Positions 8,277 through 17,668 of a stretch of DNA of 64,000 nucleotides are shown here, piece after piece (position 1 is the first letter of the stretch; every line of letters begins with the position of its first letter). Both the position numbers and the translations under genes were made by a program. The notes beneath the pieces are model-generated. The model worked only from the letters and a program-made list of their open reading frames with translations, was not told the origin of the DNA and did not search any database. The DNA comes from Photobacterium aquae (GTDB lineage: Bacteria; Pseudomonadota; Gammaproteobacteria; Enterobacterales; Vibrionaceae), in assembly GCF_001029445.1 (NCBI RefSeq), contig NZ_LDOT01000012.1, positions 62,001 to 126,000 of the forward strand, in the 5' to 3' direction.

Positions 8277-10229
8277 CTAGGCGTAGTAATCGACCCCATC
8301 ATCCGGTTGGCTAACCCACATTGATGCAGGTTCCGCAGTGCTATGCTGACCATCACCAGAAGGTAAGCCGCTGTTTGTAGCATGACCGCGGCCACCAGAT
8401 TGACCGGCTCCGCCCTGCTGAGCCTGCTGCTGTTGGGCTTGCTGCTGGAACTGCCCCGCAGACTGGCGGCCATCATCTTGCTGTACGCTGCCTTGAGCTA
8501 GCTGCAAACCTTGTTGAGCCAGCATTTCACGCAACCTCGGCATCGCATGCTCGACCAAATCCCGAGCTTGCGCATTGGCTACCGTAAACTGCACATTGGC
8601 CTGATCGTTGTTAACGCTCAACTTAATTTGCAACTTTCCAAGTTCTGGTGGGTCAAGGCGAATATCAACGTGTTTCAAGTTCTTGGAGACCATCACCTGC
8701 ACTCGCTCTGCCAGTTCATCATGCCCTTGAGATTCACTCAGTTGCAGTGGCGGTTGCTGATTGGCCACTTGGCCTGATTCTGCTGACATTCGGTTCGACC
8801 CCGTTGCACCAGATGCCGTCAGATGCTGGGTCGCCAACGAGGCTTCAGATTTGGCTAATGTCGCATCGGCCATCATGTGCTCGCCTTTAGCCGCACCGCC
8901 CACAAGCAATGAGATATCATCAGCCGTCAGAGAATTTGCCACGCTATCAGACGTTACATGGGCTTCGCCCCCCAATGCAGGCTGCTTATGGCGGGTAAGA
9001 GCCCGCTCAAGATCAGCCGAAACCGTTGAGTCGGACTTAGCCGCGGTATCGGGGGCCGCTTGTGCCGCCACCTTACCATCCACCGCCTTAGCATCAGCCG
9101 ACTGGGACGCCGCTATTTTGGCAACTAACTCTTTATCAATGCTTGCTTCTTTACCGATAATTGCATCTTTGCTGATATCAGCACCTTTGCCAATAACACC
9201 TTCTTTACTGATATCAGAACCTTTACCGATAACACCTTCTTTACTGATATCAGAACCTTTGCCGATTGACGTTTCTTTACCAACAGTGATTTCATCAACA
9301 GCAGCTTCTTTACCAATAACCGAATCATCACCGGCCTGATCGCCCTTAACCACTTTATCGGAAACAAAATTGCCCGACAGCAGACGAGACAGAGCACTCA
9401 ACGCATCCCCATCGGCAGAAGCATCAATATCAGCCAGATTCTCAACAGCTGTCTGATTTTCGGCGGGCACGCCTGTCCCCTCTTCAACCATTGCCTGCGC
9501 AGCCAATAGCGACAGGCCATCCGGCAAATCCTTGCCTTTAAGCTGCAACTTGGCCAGCATTGAAAATTCAGAAGGAGAATCACCAGCTTGTGTGATTTCG
9601 GCCACCACATCGCTTTGCGTCACGCTTTCACCATCGGCCAACTGACGGCTCGATGCTGATAGATGCTGCAAAAACGCAAACACATCTGCAACAGCCTGCT
9701 CTGCATCATCAGTACTATCAGAATCGTCTGCTGTTTTATCTGCACTCAAATCTGCCGCTTTGCCCCCCCCCACGGAGGAAGACGGTACATTCAAGCCATC
9801 ACTCACTTGACTGAGATCAGATGGTGTATTGGCCTCATCGACGTTTTCGGCATCTAATGCCGACGTACCCTCAACGGCCAACGCACTCTCCGCCCCCGGT
9901 ACAGAGCCACTCTCCACCGCGCTCTCATCCGTTATGCCATCAACAACCTCACCGTCTATCAGCTCGCTATCTTCTGATACTTCACCAGAAACTGCCTCAT
10001 CGTGCTCCGAGGAAGAGGGTAACAGCCCGGAGGATTTAGCATCCTTCGCCTGCTCGGGAGTGCTTTCGTTCAAAATGCTTTTCAGGCTTTGGAGAAAATC
10101 CAAGCCCTCACCGCCAGATGACGACACATCGCCTGCCACCTGTTCTCCGGCCACACTTTTACTTGTGCTCGCTGCCCCTGTCGGCGCAGCTGGCGCGGAA
10201 GGCATCTGTGAAAATAAAGAAGAAAGCAT
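8277..10229 (-). CDS. fliK: Flagellar hook-length control protein FliK
   Basis: 650 residues. A long low-complexity, acidic Ser/Ala/Asp-rich N-terminal region (1-about 500) acts as the secreted molecular ruler. The compact C-terminal domain (about 510-590, with LKHVDIRLDPPELGKLQIKL) contacts FlhB. A Gln/Gly-rich tail follows. Residues about 304-369 contain tandem hexapeptide-like repeats (IGKGSD/ISKEGV), with a perfect 36-bp duplication in DNA. At 650 residues it is long compared with the roughly 400-residue enterobacterial protein. It has a strong sigma-54 promoter at 10268-10283. Confidence 0.93.
   Translation of the reverse strand: MLSSLFSQMPSAPAAPTGAASTSKSVAGEQVAGDVSSSGGEGLDFLQSLKSILNESTPEQAKDAKSSGLLPSSSEHDEAVSGEVSEDSELIDGEVVDGITDESAVESGSVPGAESALAVEGTSALDAENVDEANTPSDLSQVSDGLNVPSSSVGGGKAADLSADKTADDSDSTDDAEQAVADVFAFLQHLSASSRQLADGESVTQSDVVAEITQAGDSPSEFSMLAKLQLKGKDLPDGLSLLAAQAMVEEGTGVPAENQTAVENLADIDASADGDALSALSRLLSGNFVSDKVVKGDQAGDDSVIGKEAAVDEITVGKETSIGKGSDISKEGVIGKGSDISKEGVIGKGADISKDAIIGKEASIDKELVAKIAASQSADAKAVDGKVAAQAAPDTAAKSDSTVSADLERALTRHKQPALGGEAHVTSDSVANSLTADDISLLVGGAAKGEHMMADATLAKSEASLATQHLTASGATGSNRMSAESGQVANQQPPLQLSESQGHDELAERVQVMVSKNLKHVDIRLDPPELGKLQIKLSVNNDQANVQFTVANAQARDLVEHAMPRLREMLAQQGLQLAQGSVQQDDGRQSAGQFQQQAQQQQAQQGGAGQSGGRGHATNSGLPSGDGQHSTAEPASMWVSQPDDGVDYYA
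9123..9320 (-). repeat. Tandem hexapeptide-coding repeat inside fliK
   Basis: The encoded residues 304-369 follow a 6-residue period with Ile/Val at position 1 and Lys at position 3 (IGKGSD, ISKEGV, IGKGSD, ISKEGV, IGKGAD, ISKDAI, IGKEAS, IDKELV). At DNA level two nearly identical 36-bp units occupy 9195-9266, flanked by degenerate copies. Confidence 0.9.
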
Positions 10230-10267
10230 AGTTAATCATTCATGTTGGTGATGGTTAGCTTTTTCAA

Positions 10268-10283
10268 AGCAAAAAGTACGCCA
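10268..10283 (-). promoter_or_regulatory. Sigma-54 promoter of the fliK-fliR operon
   Basis: The minus strand reads TGGCGTACTTTTTGCT against the consensus TGGCACG-N4-TTGCW. GG and GC are correctly spaced and the -12 box is perfect. It lies about 40 bp upstream of the fliK start, in the gap after fliJ. Confidence 0.8.
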
Positions 10284-10300
10284 TATTATACACTTTGACA

Positions 10301-10759
10301 TTATTGCTCAGAACGCCGATTTGCCATCAAACGAGCAAACTGCAAGGTCGAAAACTCATCCATCAGTTTCTGTTCTTGCTTTTCAAGCCTGAGCTGGCGC
10401 TCGTGCTGCTTTTTCTCCAGCAGCCATTCGATGGAACGACGCTGCTTGCGAGCATCCTGCCACTGCCCACTGCATATTTCGACCTGCTGTTCAAAATGCC
10501 GGCCAGCCTCTCGCTGCCTAAGCAGTGTCTCATCAAGTTGGTTGAGGAACTTCTGAAGATGGTTGTAGGCACTGGCTGACAATCCCTCCATACCGCGCTC
10601 AGACAGCTGACGGCAATAATCAAATCGATATTGCTCAATTTGGGCTAGCTGTTCACGGTAGCTATCGAGATCAATCCGCGCCTGATTCAGGGCTAAAGAT
10701 GCCTGATGCTCATCCTCTTGCGCGCGCTCGAGGATCAATTGTAACGATCGGTCAGACAT
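10301..10759 (-). CDS. fliJ: Flagellar export chaperone / ATPase stalk FliJ
   Basis: 152 residues, nearly all charged and helical, consistent with the antiparallel coiled coil of FliJ, the central stalk of the FliI ATPase ring. It follows fliI, as usual. It is the last gene of the fliE-fliJ group; the next gene has its own sigma-54 promoter. Confidence 0.9.
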   Translation of the reverse strand: MSDRSLQLILERAQEDEHQASLALNQARIDLDSYREQLAQIEQYRFDYCRQLSERGMEGLSASAYNHLQKFLNQLDETLLRQREAGRHFEQQVEICSGQWQDARKQRRSIEWLLEKKQHERQLRLEKQEQKLMDEFSTLQFARLMANRRSEQ

Positions 10760-10814
10760 ATCAATTCAGCTTTGGGGGTTGCAGTAACAGCGACATCGCC
10801 GCTCACCTCGATTA

Positions 10815-12134
10815 TCACCCGCCCAATATAGAGCGGAGCATATTGACGCACATCGCATAAGGAACAGATTCCTTCATGGTCTGCTGCAGGTAGCCATCCA
10901 ATTTCGGTTTGAAATGGAACGCCTGATCAATGGACTGATCGGTTCCGGGCTTGTACGCCCCAATCGAGACCAGATCTTGGTTCTTACGGCAAATCGACAA
11001 AATTTGTCGCACCGCTTTCGACATCAGCATATGCTCTTCGCTAACAATGGCAGGCATTACCCGGCTCACAGAGCGTTCTACATCAATCGCAGGATAATGA
11101 CCCGCATCGGCCATCTCCCGCGACAATACAATGTGACCATCGAGGATCGCACGGGATGCATCGGCAATCGGATCTTGCAGATCATCGCCTTCGGTCAATA
11201 CGGTAAAAAATGCAGTTATCGAACCTTGGTGCTCGCCGCCATTACCAGCCCGCTCAACAAGAGCCGGTAGCTTGGCAAACACTGACGGCGGATAGCCCTT
11301 GGTCGCTGGCGGCTCGCCGACAGACAGGGCGATTTCGCGCTGGGCCTGGGCAAAACGGGTCAATGAATCCATCAGCAACAAAACGTCCAGCCCTTGGTCA
11401 CGAAAGTATTCGGCAATCGTCAGGGCCGTCTGGCAACCTTTAAGACGCATCAACGGCGAGGCATCAGCTGGCGCGGCCACAACAACAGCACGGGCCCGAC
11501 CTTCAACACCGAGGATCTCATCAATAAATTCTTTAACTTCTCGGCCACGTTCGCCAATCAAACCGACCACCACAACCTGTGCTGTGGTGCCTCTGGTCAT
11601 CATCCCGAGCGTCACCGACTTACCGACACCCGAACCGGCAAACAGGCCGATACGCTGGCCCTTGCCAACTGTCAACAGACCGTTTATCGCTTTGAGGCCG
11701 ACATCAAGCGGCTCTTTGATCGGCTTTCTCGCCAAGGGGTTAATCGGTTCGGCGTTGAACGATGCTCGCTCGGCGGTATAGATCTCACCCATCCCATCGA
11801 GGGGATTGCCAACACCGTCAATTACCCGGCCGAGCAATTCCATTCCGACAGGCAAGCCTGCCGCCTGCAATACCGGCGTCACTTTGGCCCCCGGCATTAC
11901 CCCTGTCAGCTGTTCGCTCGGCATTAAATAAAGCGTCTCGCCAGAGAAACCGACGACTTCGGCTTCCATCTCGCCAGTCAGGGTTTCTACCTTGCACAAG
12001 CTACCGAGCGGAGCCCGGCAACCAATGGCCTCAAGCGTCAGGCCGACAACACGCACCAGGCGACCGGACGCGACTGGTTTGTATCCCAGCTGATCAGCCT
12101 GATAGTGAGAAAGGCGCTCTGCCAACGATGCCAT
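10815..12134 (-). CDS. fliI: Flagellum-specific ATP synthase FliI
   Basis: 439 residues. F1-like ATPase with Walker [12 protein letters not shown] (163-173), Walker [19 protein letters not shown], and the [18 protein letters not shown] segment typical of FliI. It forms the hexameric ATPase ring that prepares export substrates. Its start overlaps the fliH stop by one base (TAATG). Confidence 0.98.
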   Translation of the reverse strand: MASLAERLSHYQADQLGYKPVASGRLVRVVGLTLEAIGCRAPLGSLCKVETLTGEMEAEVVGFSGETLYLMPSEQLTGVMPGAKVTPVLQAAGLPVGMELLGRVIDGVGNPLDGMGEIYTAERASFNAEPINPLARKPIKEPLDVGLKAINGLLTVGKGQRIGLFAGSGVGKSVTLGMMTRGTTAQVVVVGLIGERGREVKEFIDEILGVEGRARAVVVAAPADASPLMRLKGCQTALTIAEYFRDQGLDVLLLMDSLTRFAQAQREIALSVGEPPATKGYPPSVFAKLPALVERAGNGGEHQGSITAFFTVLTEGDDLQDPIADASRAILDGHIVLSREMADAGHYPAIDVERSVSRVMPAIVSEEHMLMSKAVRQILSICRKNQDLVSIGAYKPGTDQSIDQAFHFKPKLDGYLQQTMKESVPYAMCVNMLRSILGG

Positions 12135-13036
12135 TATGCCGGCTCCGCAGCAGAAGCTGTCTCTGATAAGGCATCATCTTGCTGATGGGCAGACTCTGCG
12201 TCAGCCGCTTGCTCAGAAACAGGCTCTGGTTGGTGTTCGGTCGCTGCCAACTGCTGGCTATTACGACCGATAAATTGAGTCAGCACCTGCCGGATACGCT
12301 GCTCCATCGGGAAATCGACCGTCGATGTTCCGCTGGCAAGATGAAGATCACCACGATTCATCGCGGGCTCGCCCTGCAACGACCATTGGCGCTCAGCAAG
12401 ATTATCGTCACCATACGCCTCGCGCACCAGAGCCAAATCTTCGGGATGCAGCTGGATAATGACCTTCTGGCCTGCCACTGGTAGGGCAGCAATACCCTCT
12501 CGGATCGTCTGCAAAATAACCTGCGGGTTAATTTGCAGTTCAACCTGCACTAACTCACGGGCCATCGTGGTCACCAGACGGATCAGCTGACGCTCGACTT
12601 CGCCATCAATTTTTGCCAACGGTGTGGCCAACTGGTCGGCCAACTGAACAAGCACGGCAGCTTGCTGGTTGATTTGCGCCTGCCCATCTTCAAGGCCTTG
12701 CGCCAGACCTTGTTCAAGACCTTGGGCATGACCTTGCTCGAAGCCATCGGCGATACCCTGCTCATGCCCTTGGCTGTAACCCGCCTCACGACCTTCGGCA
12801 ATGCCTTCTTCGAAAGCTGACTGGCGGATTTCATCCAGATCCGCAGCCGTCAACGGCGGCGGCTCAGGCTCTTCCAGTTCTTCGACCGCCTCATCATGCC
12901 ACGACGGAACATAGTTCAACGCGTTCTCGCTGGAAAGCGGAACCTCATCGGAATAATCTGGGTAAGCCCAGCGTTCTAGCTCCTGAGCCTGATGGTCGGC
13001 AACCCGGAGAAAACCTCGGCGTTGTTCAGTGGACAT
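12134..13036 (-). CDS. fliH: Flagellar assembly protein FliH
   Basis: 300 residues. The N-terminal part binds the C-ring. A long run of glycines spaced four residues apart (about 76-121: [20 protein letters not shown] and onward) is the GxxxG helix-dimer region typical of FliH. The C-terminal half resembles the ATP-synthase b/delta subunits. FliH escorts FliI to the export gate. The acidic tail beyond residue 250 is low complexity. Confidence 0.95.
   Translation of the reverse strand: MSTEQRRGFLRVADHQAQELERWAYPDYSDEVPLSSENALNYVPSWHDEAVEELEEPEPPPLTAADLDEIRQSAFEEGIAEGREAGYSQGHEQGIADGFEQGHAQGLEQGLAQGLEDGQAQINQQAAVLVQLADQLATPLAKIDGEVERQLIRLVTTMARELVQVELQINPQVILQTIREGIAALPVAGQKVIIQLHPEDLALVREAYGDDNLAERQWSLQGEPAMNRGDLHLASGTSTVDFPMEQRIRQVLTQFIGRNSQQLAATEHQPEPVSEQAADAESAHQQDDALSETASAAEPA
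12674..12811 (-). repeat. GxxxG repeat segment of fliH
   Basis: Residues 76-121 of FliH have glycine at almost every fourth position for about ten turns. The nucleotide sequence is correspondingly repetitive. It is a known structural feature of FliH homologues; the run here looks long. Confidence 0.8.
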
Positions 13037-13066
13037 AACCCAACCTGTTTAGCTTGCTATCAATCA

Positions 13067-14107
13067 TTAAAGGTACTCTTCGGCACCGCCGCCACTTAGC
13101 ATCAACTCGCCGGAATCAGCCAAACGACGGGCAACAGATAGGATCTCTTTCTGTGCAGCCTCGACATCGGCAACCCGGATAGGCCCCATCGCATCGAGGT
13201 CCTCTTGCAGCATCTCGGCAGCACGCTTGGACATATTACGCAAGAACTTGCCACGCAATATATCGTCGGCTCCCTTGAGGGCTTTTTGCAGTAGTTCCTG
13301 AGGCACATCGCGCAGCAGGATCTGGATCCCGCGGTCATCAACCTCGGCAAGATTGTCAAAGACAAACATCAGATCTTCAATCTGGGTCGCCAGATCCTCA
13401 TCGTTGTCTCGAATCTGATCCATGAGCAACCCTTCAACATTGTTGTCTAGGTAGTTCATGATTTCAGCAGCAGCCTTCAAGCCGCCAATCTTGGCCGCCT
13501 GAGCACCAGCCTGACCAGCAAACTGTTTCTCCATGATATCGTTAAGTTCATGAAGTGCCGCTGGCTGGACTTCTTCCAGGTTGGCAATTCGCATCATCAG
13601 ATCAAGGCGTACCCGCTCAGGGAACTGGGCCAGAATTTCAGCCGACTGCTCCGGTTCGAGATAAGACAAGACAATTGTCTGGATCTGCGGGTGCTCGTTG
13701 AGAATAATGCTGGCCACCTGACGAGGATCCATCCATTTCAACGAATCCAAGCCACGCGAACCGCTACCCATCAGAATCTGATCAACCAAGTTATTGGCTT
13801 TATCTTCACCCAACGCAGCAACCAGAGCATTACGGACAAAGTCCTCGCTACCCATGCCGATACTGGTGTACTTCTGAATACTTTCAAGGAACAGGCGGTG
13901 AACCGACGACACCTTCTCCTGATTCAAGTCAGACATCGAGGCCATCACACCACCTACTCGCTGAACCTGCTTCGGTTCCAAGTAGCGAATAATACTGGCG
14001 GCATCTTCCTCACTCAGGCTGAGCAACAAAATTGCCGCTTTCTCGCTACCTTTCAGTGAGGAGACATCAAATTTAACTTCTTCAGTGGTCGCAATTTCAT
14101 TAGCCAT
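13067..14107 (-). CDS. fliG: Flagellar motor switch protein FliG
   Basis: 346 residues with the FliG N, middle and C domains. The EHPQ-containing stretch (SIILNEHPQIQTIVLSYL) and the charged torque helix near DRGIQILLRDVPQELLQKAL are present. FliG couples the MS ring to the stator and to FliM. It overlaps the end of fliF by 8 bp. Confidence 0.97.
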   Translation of the reverse strand: MANEIATTEEVKFDVSSLKGSEKAAILLLSLSEEDAASIIRYLEPKQVQRVGGVMASMSDLNQEKVSSVHRLFLESIQKYTSIGMGSEDFVRNALVAALGEDKANNLVDQILMGSGSRGLDSLKWMDPRQVASIILNEHPQIQTIVLSYLEPEQSAEILAQFPERVRLDLMMRIANLEEVQPAALHELNDIMEKQFAGQAGAQAAKIGGLKAAAEIMNYLDNNVEGLLMDQIRDNDEDLATQIEDLMFVFDNLAEVDDRGIQILLRDVPQELLQKALKGADDILRGKFLRNMSKRAAEMLQEDLDAMGPIRVADVEAAQKEILSVARRLADSGELMLSGGGAEEYL

Positions 14108-15848
14108 CTTCGTTTACCCAACTCTTCACGATCTGTGCGGCCAGATCCGGTTCGTTAGCCACCAAGGCACGAACCGCTTTCAACAACTCTTCATCTTTAT
14201 GGAGGCTAGGTAGCTCAAGGGTGCTACCCAGCTCAAAGGCTTCAGCACCGTCAAGGCCATTACCAAGAAGATCGACATTATCACTATTGCCTGACTGATG
14301 AACTGGCATACCGTTTTCATCCAACGGCGTACCGTCGGCAGCTTGGTTCGGGTACAGCAGCTTGCGCATCGCCGGACGAACCATCACCAAGATCACCACC
14401 ACAATCACAAACGCAGCCGCCAACCAGCGAATCCACGTATTAAAGTTAGGATGATCCCAAATCGGCAAGTTCGCGACCTGCTCAGGTTCTGGTGCGACAA
14501 ACGCCACTGATAATACTTCGATTACGTCGCCACGCTGGTCGGAAAAACCAATACCACCTTTTAGCAAACGACTGATCTTAACTAGCTCTGCATCAGTAAG
14601 CGGCACCTTGGTGACCTCACCCGATTTTGGATCAACCGATTGCTTGTAATCCACGGCAACAGATACCGTCTGACGCTGAACCGTACCCGTTTGGGCACGC
14701 TTGTGGCGAATGGTCGTATCCAATTCATAGTTACGGGTCGACTCGCGGTGGACCGAACCATCACTTGAGCCCTTGCCCGACTGAAGGTTAGCAATATCCT
14801 GCGGAATGGAACTATCAGCAGGTGGCTGATTGCTCAACGCGCCAGGAATACCAGCAACCACGTTACCGTTATTGTAATCTTCAAGCGTAAACTCACTGCG
14901 GGTTGCTTGATTGGACGGATCATAGCGCTTATGCGTTTCTTCCACTGCGCTGAAATCCATAGAGACATCGACCTGAGCGGTATAGTTACCCAAGCCCAAT
15001 ACCGGAATCAATATGGCATCAATTTTGTCGCGTAGGGCCTGCTCCTGCTTACGCTCAAGCTCGTACTCCTTACGCTGTGCGGTTGCACTCGGATCCTCGC
15101 TGCCCGAGCTCAGCAAACGACCATGCTGGTCGGTCACGGTCACCCGAGTCGGCTTAAGCCCCGGTACTGCCGACGCCACCATGTCGACAATTGAATCCAC
15201 TTCCTGCTGACCCAGCATGGCATTGCCACCTAGGGTTAAAAATACCGTTGCCGATGCTTCTTGGTTATGGCGCACGAATACGCTCTGTTTCGGCATTGCC
15301 AACAGTACTTGTGCCTTGCGGACCTGACGAATTTGCTCGATAGCTCGAGCCAGCTGACGCTCGCGACTTAGCTTAAGGCGTTCTTTCTCTAGTCTCTGAG
15401 AAACACCAAAACCCATATCCTGAAGCAAAATATCATCGCCTTCGTCGACCTTGGCGTCTAACCCAACGCGGGTCAGCTCCAACTTAAGGCTCGAATAATT
15501 TTCAACGGGAACCCGGATCGTGTTGCCATCAAGCTCGTACTGGATTTTCTTCTGGTCAAAATGGTCTAGGATCGGAATCAACTCACTGGTATCGTAAGTA
15601 CCAAGCGGCCTCATTTCCGGCTCTTTGAGCCAAATAACAACCATGACGATAAGCGCCATGCAAATAGCGACCGACAACACCAATATAATCTGACGCAATA
15701 GGTCAAGGTTGCCGAGCATACCATTAACCCGCTTCGAACTTTTTTCTGCTTGGTCCGAACTGCTCAGATCTAGAGCATTATCAGTCAAAGCAGGCGCCGG
15801 GGCACTGCCAGCGGCGGCCAGCCCATTATTTGTAGAGATATCCGACAC
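14100..15848 (-). CDS. fliF: Flagellar MS-ring protein FliF
   Basis: 582 residues, the usual length. It has a first membrane helix (about 52-74), ring-building motifs with the YscJ-like domain (ERQLARAIEQIRQVRKAQVL), a second membrane helix (about 468-490), and a cytoplasmic C-terminus (AAQIVKSWVNEDG) that binds FliG. It is the platform of the basal body. Confidence 0.97.
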   Translation of the reverse strand: MSDISTNNGLAAAGSAPAPALTDNALDLSSSDQAEKSSKRVNGMLGNLDLLRQIILVLSVAICMALIVMVVIWLKEPEMRPLGTYDTSELIPILDHFDQKKIQYELDGNTIRVPVENYSSLKLELTRVGLDAKVDEGDDILLQDMGFGVSQRLEKERLKLSRERQLARAIEQIRQVRKAQVLLAMPKQSVFVRHNQEASATVFLTLGGNAMLGQQEVDSIVDMVASAVPGLKPTRVTVTDQHGRLLSSGSEDPSATAQRKEYELERKQEQALRDKIDAILIPVLGLGNYTAQVDVSMDFSAVEETHKRYDPSNQATRSEFTLEDYNNGNVVAGIPGALSNQPPADSSIPQDIANLQSGKGSSDGSVHRESTRNYELDTTIRHKRAQTGTVQRQTVSVAVDYKQSVDPKSGEVTKVPLTDAELVKISRLLKGGIGFSDQRGDVIEVLSVAFVAPEPEQVANLPIWDHPNFNTWIRWLAAAFVIVVVILVMVRPAMRKLLYPNQAADGTPLDENGMPVHQSGNSDNVDLLGNGLDGAEAFELGSTLELPSLHKDEELLKAVRALVANEPDLAAQIVKSWVNEDG

Positions 15849-15863
15849 TCAATTATTCCTGCA

Positions 15864-16175
15864 TTAAACCGGCATATTCATTAATTCTTTGTAGGCTTGG
15901 ACCATCTTGTTGCGAACCTGTACGGTCGCTTCAAAGGCCACGCTTGACTTGTTGCGGGCAATCATCACATCAGAAAGAGACACCGAGCGGTCCCCCTGAT
16001 CAAAACGGGTAGCCAATTCACTCGACTGTGATTGGATATTATTAACGCTTTTGATTGCATCCCCGAGCAACGCGCCAAAATCCGCACTAACCTGCTGGCC
16101 AGTCGCCGGGCGGTTAGTGTTGCTCGCTTCAAGCTTCATGGCCTGCATTTCGGCCTGTAATCCGTTAACTTTCAT
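15864..16175 (-). CDS. fliE: Flagellar hook-basal body protein FliE
   Basis: 103 residues ending VRNKMVQAYKELMNMPV, the conserved FliE tail. It connects the MS ring to the rod. It is the first gene of the fliE-F-G-H-I-J series and lies 92 bp downstream of flrC. I see no well-spaced sigma-54 box in that gap. Confidence 0.95.
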   Translation of the reverse strand: MKVNGLQAEMQAMKLEASNTNRPATGQQVSADFGALLGDAIKSVNNIQSQSSELATRFDQGDRSVSLSDVMIARNKSSVAFEATVQVRNKMVQAYKELMNMPV

Positions 16176-16267
16176 TCTTTACTCCAACCCGTCAAAAGAT
16201 GTTAGTAGAGGGCATTATGATATTGTTTTGTTTGTCAGCATGACGAGTCGCAGCCGATTTTGAGGGG

Positions 16268-17668
16268 TCAAACTGGGATCTTTATTCCAGCATCGCGCAT
16301 TTTTGCCATTTTATAGCGCAAAGTTCGTGGGCTAATTCCCAATTTTTCAGCAACATCCTTGCGTCGGCCATCACAAGCGCGAATGGTCTCTAGAATAATC
16401 GAAAACTCCTGTTCACGCAGCTCATTTCCTAACCCGTCAAACCCTTGCCCTTCCTGCTCTGCCATTTCTGGCTCACCAGCTGGCAGAGAAAAAGACGAAA
16501 CGCCTGCCGCAACTTTCTCTTGCAGCGCAATAGAATCGAGCCAATCGAGCCCCTCCAGCAGGATGTCACCCGCTTCGACGCATTCATTGCTCGCCAAGAT
16601 CAAGGCTCGCTGAATCACATTGTCAAGCTCACGAACATTACCCGGCCAAGCATACTGCAACAGCTTCTGTCGCGCCGACTCAGCCAGTACCGGAACCGGC
16701 ATTCCCTGCTTGCAGCAATGACGCTGCAACAAATGTTCTGCTAATGGCACGATATCCCCTGGACGTTCGGCCAAGGCCGGCCACGTCAATGGAAATACTG
16801 TCAAACGGTAATAGAGATCTTCGCGGAACAAGCCATCAACAACATACTGCTTAAGGTCACGGTTACTGGTGCCGATGATCCGCAAATCCAGCTTCACACT
16901 TTTGCGTCCGCCTAGACGCTCAACTTCCCGCTCCTGCAATACCCGCAGCAGCTTGGCCTGTAGGTTCAAATCCATCTCACTGATTTCATCAAGCAAGATA
17001 GTCCCTCTCTGCGCCTGTTCAAATTTACCCGGGCAAGCCTGTACCGCACCGGTAAACGCCCCTTTCTCATAACCGAACAGAGTCGCTTCCAACATATTGT
17101 CAGGGATCGCCGCACAGTTAATGGCAACAAACGGGCCGTCTTTACGCAGAGAATGGTCATGGATATAACGCGACATCACTTCCTTGCCAGTGCCACTCGG
17201 CCCCAGCACCATCACATTGGCATCGGTGCGCGCCACCTTCTCGGCCAAAGCCAACAACTTGAGCGATTTCGGATCAGCCGCAACCGCCTGAGTCATTTCG
17301 GCCTTGATCGGCGCATAACGGCTAACCATATTCAGCAGTACTTCCGGCGCAAACGGCTTAGCCATGTAGTCAATCGCGCCTTCCTTCATCGCCGATACCG
17401 CATCTTCGATATTGGCATAAGCCGTCATCAACAATACCGGCAGCTTAGGCCAACTCAGCTTGATACTACGTAGCAGACCAAGCCCATCCAAACCCGCCAT
17501 CTGAACATCGGATACAACGATATCAACCTCGTTGGATTTCAACAGCAGCAACGCCTGCTCAGCGCTTTCGGCCTCAAGCCAGTCATAACCCGCCAGCGAC
17601 AAAGTATCAACCAATGCCTCGCGCAGGCCTTCATCGTCTTCGACGACCAATATCCGGCTCTGTCTCAT
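16268..17668 (-). CDS. flrC: Sigma-54 response regulator FlrC
   Basis: 466 residues. Receiver domain with phospho-acceptor D54 and K104. AAA+ domain with Walker A GPSGTGKE and the sigma-54-contact loop GAFTGA (203-208). C-terminal Fis-type helix-turn-helix (RRKDVAEKLGISPRTLRYK). In Vibrio, phosphorylated FlrC activates the class III (hook, rod, flagellin) genes. The start overlaps the flrB stop (ATGA). Confidence 0.97.
   Translation of the reverse strand: MRQSRILVVEDDEGLREALVDTLSLAGYDWLEAESAEQALLLLKSNEVDIVVSDVQMAGLDGLGLLRSIKLSWPKLPVLLMTAYANIEDAVSAMKEGAIDYMAKPFAPEVLLNMVSRYAPIKAEMTQAVAADPKSLKLLALAEKVARTDANVMVLGPSGTGKEVMSRYIHDHSLRKDGPFVAINCAAIPDNMLEATLFGYEKGAFTGAVQACPGKFEQAQRGTILLDEISEMDLNLQAKLLRVLQEREVERLGGRKSVKLDLRIIGTSNRDLKQYVVDGLFREDLYYRLTVFPLTWPALAERPGDIVPLAEHLLQRHCCKQGMPVPVLAESARQKLLQYAWPGNVRELDNVIQRALILASNECVEAGDILLEGLDWLDSIALQEKVAAGVSSFSLPAGEPEMAEQEGQGFDGLGNELREQEFSIILETIRACDGRRKDVAEKLGISPRTLRYKMAKMRDAGIKIPV

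Noticed and set aside
9123..9320. CRISPR-like repeats
   Set aside because: The repeats are contiguous, in frame and within fliK, with no spacers.
16176..16267. Possible sigma-54 promoter in front of fliE
   Set aside because: The only GG and GC pairs in the gap are not 10 bases apart, so no proper -24/-12 box could be placed.
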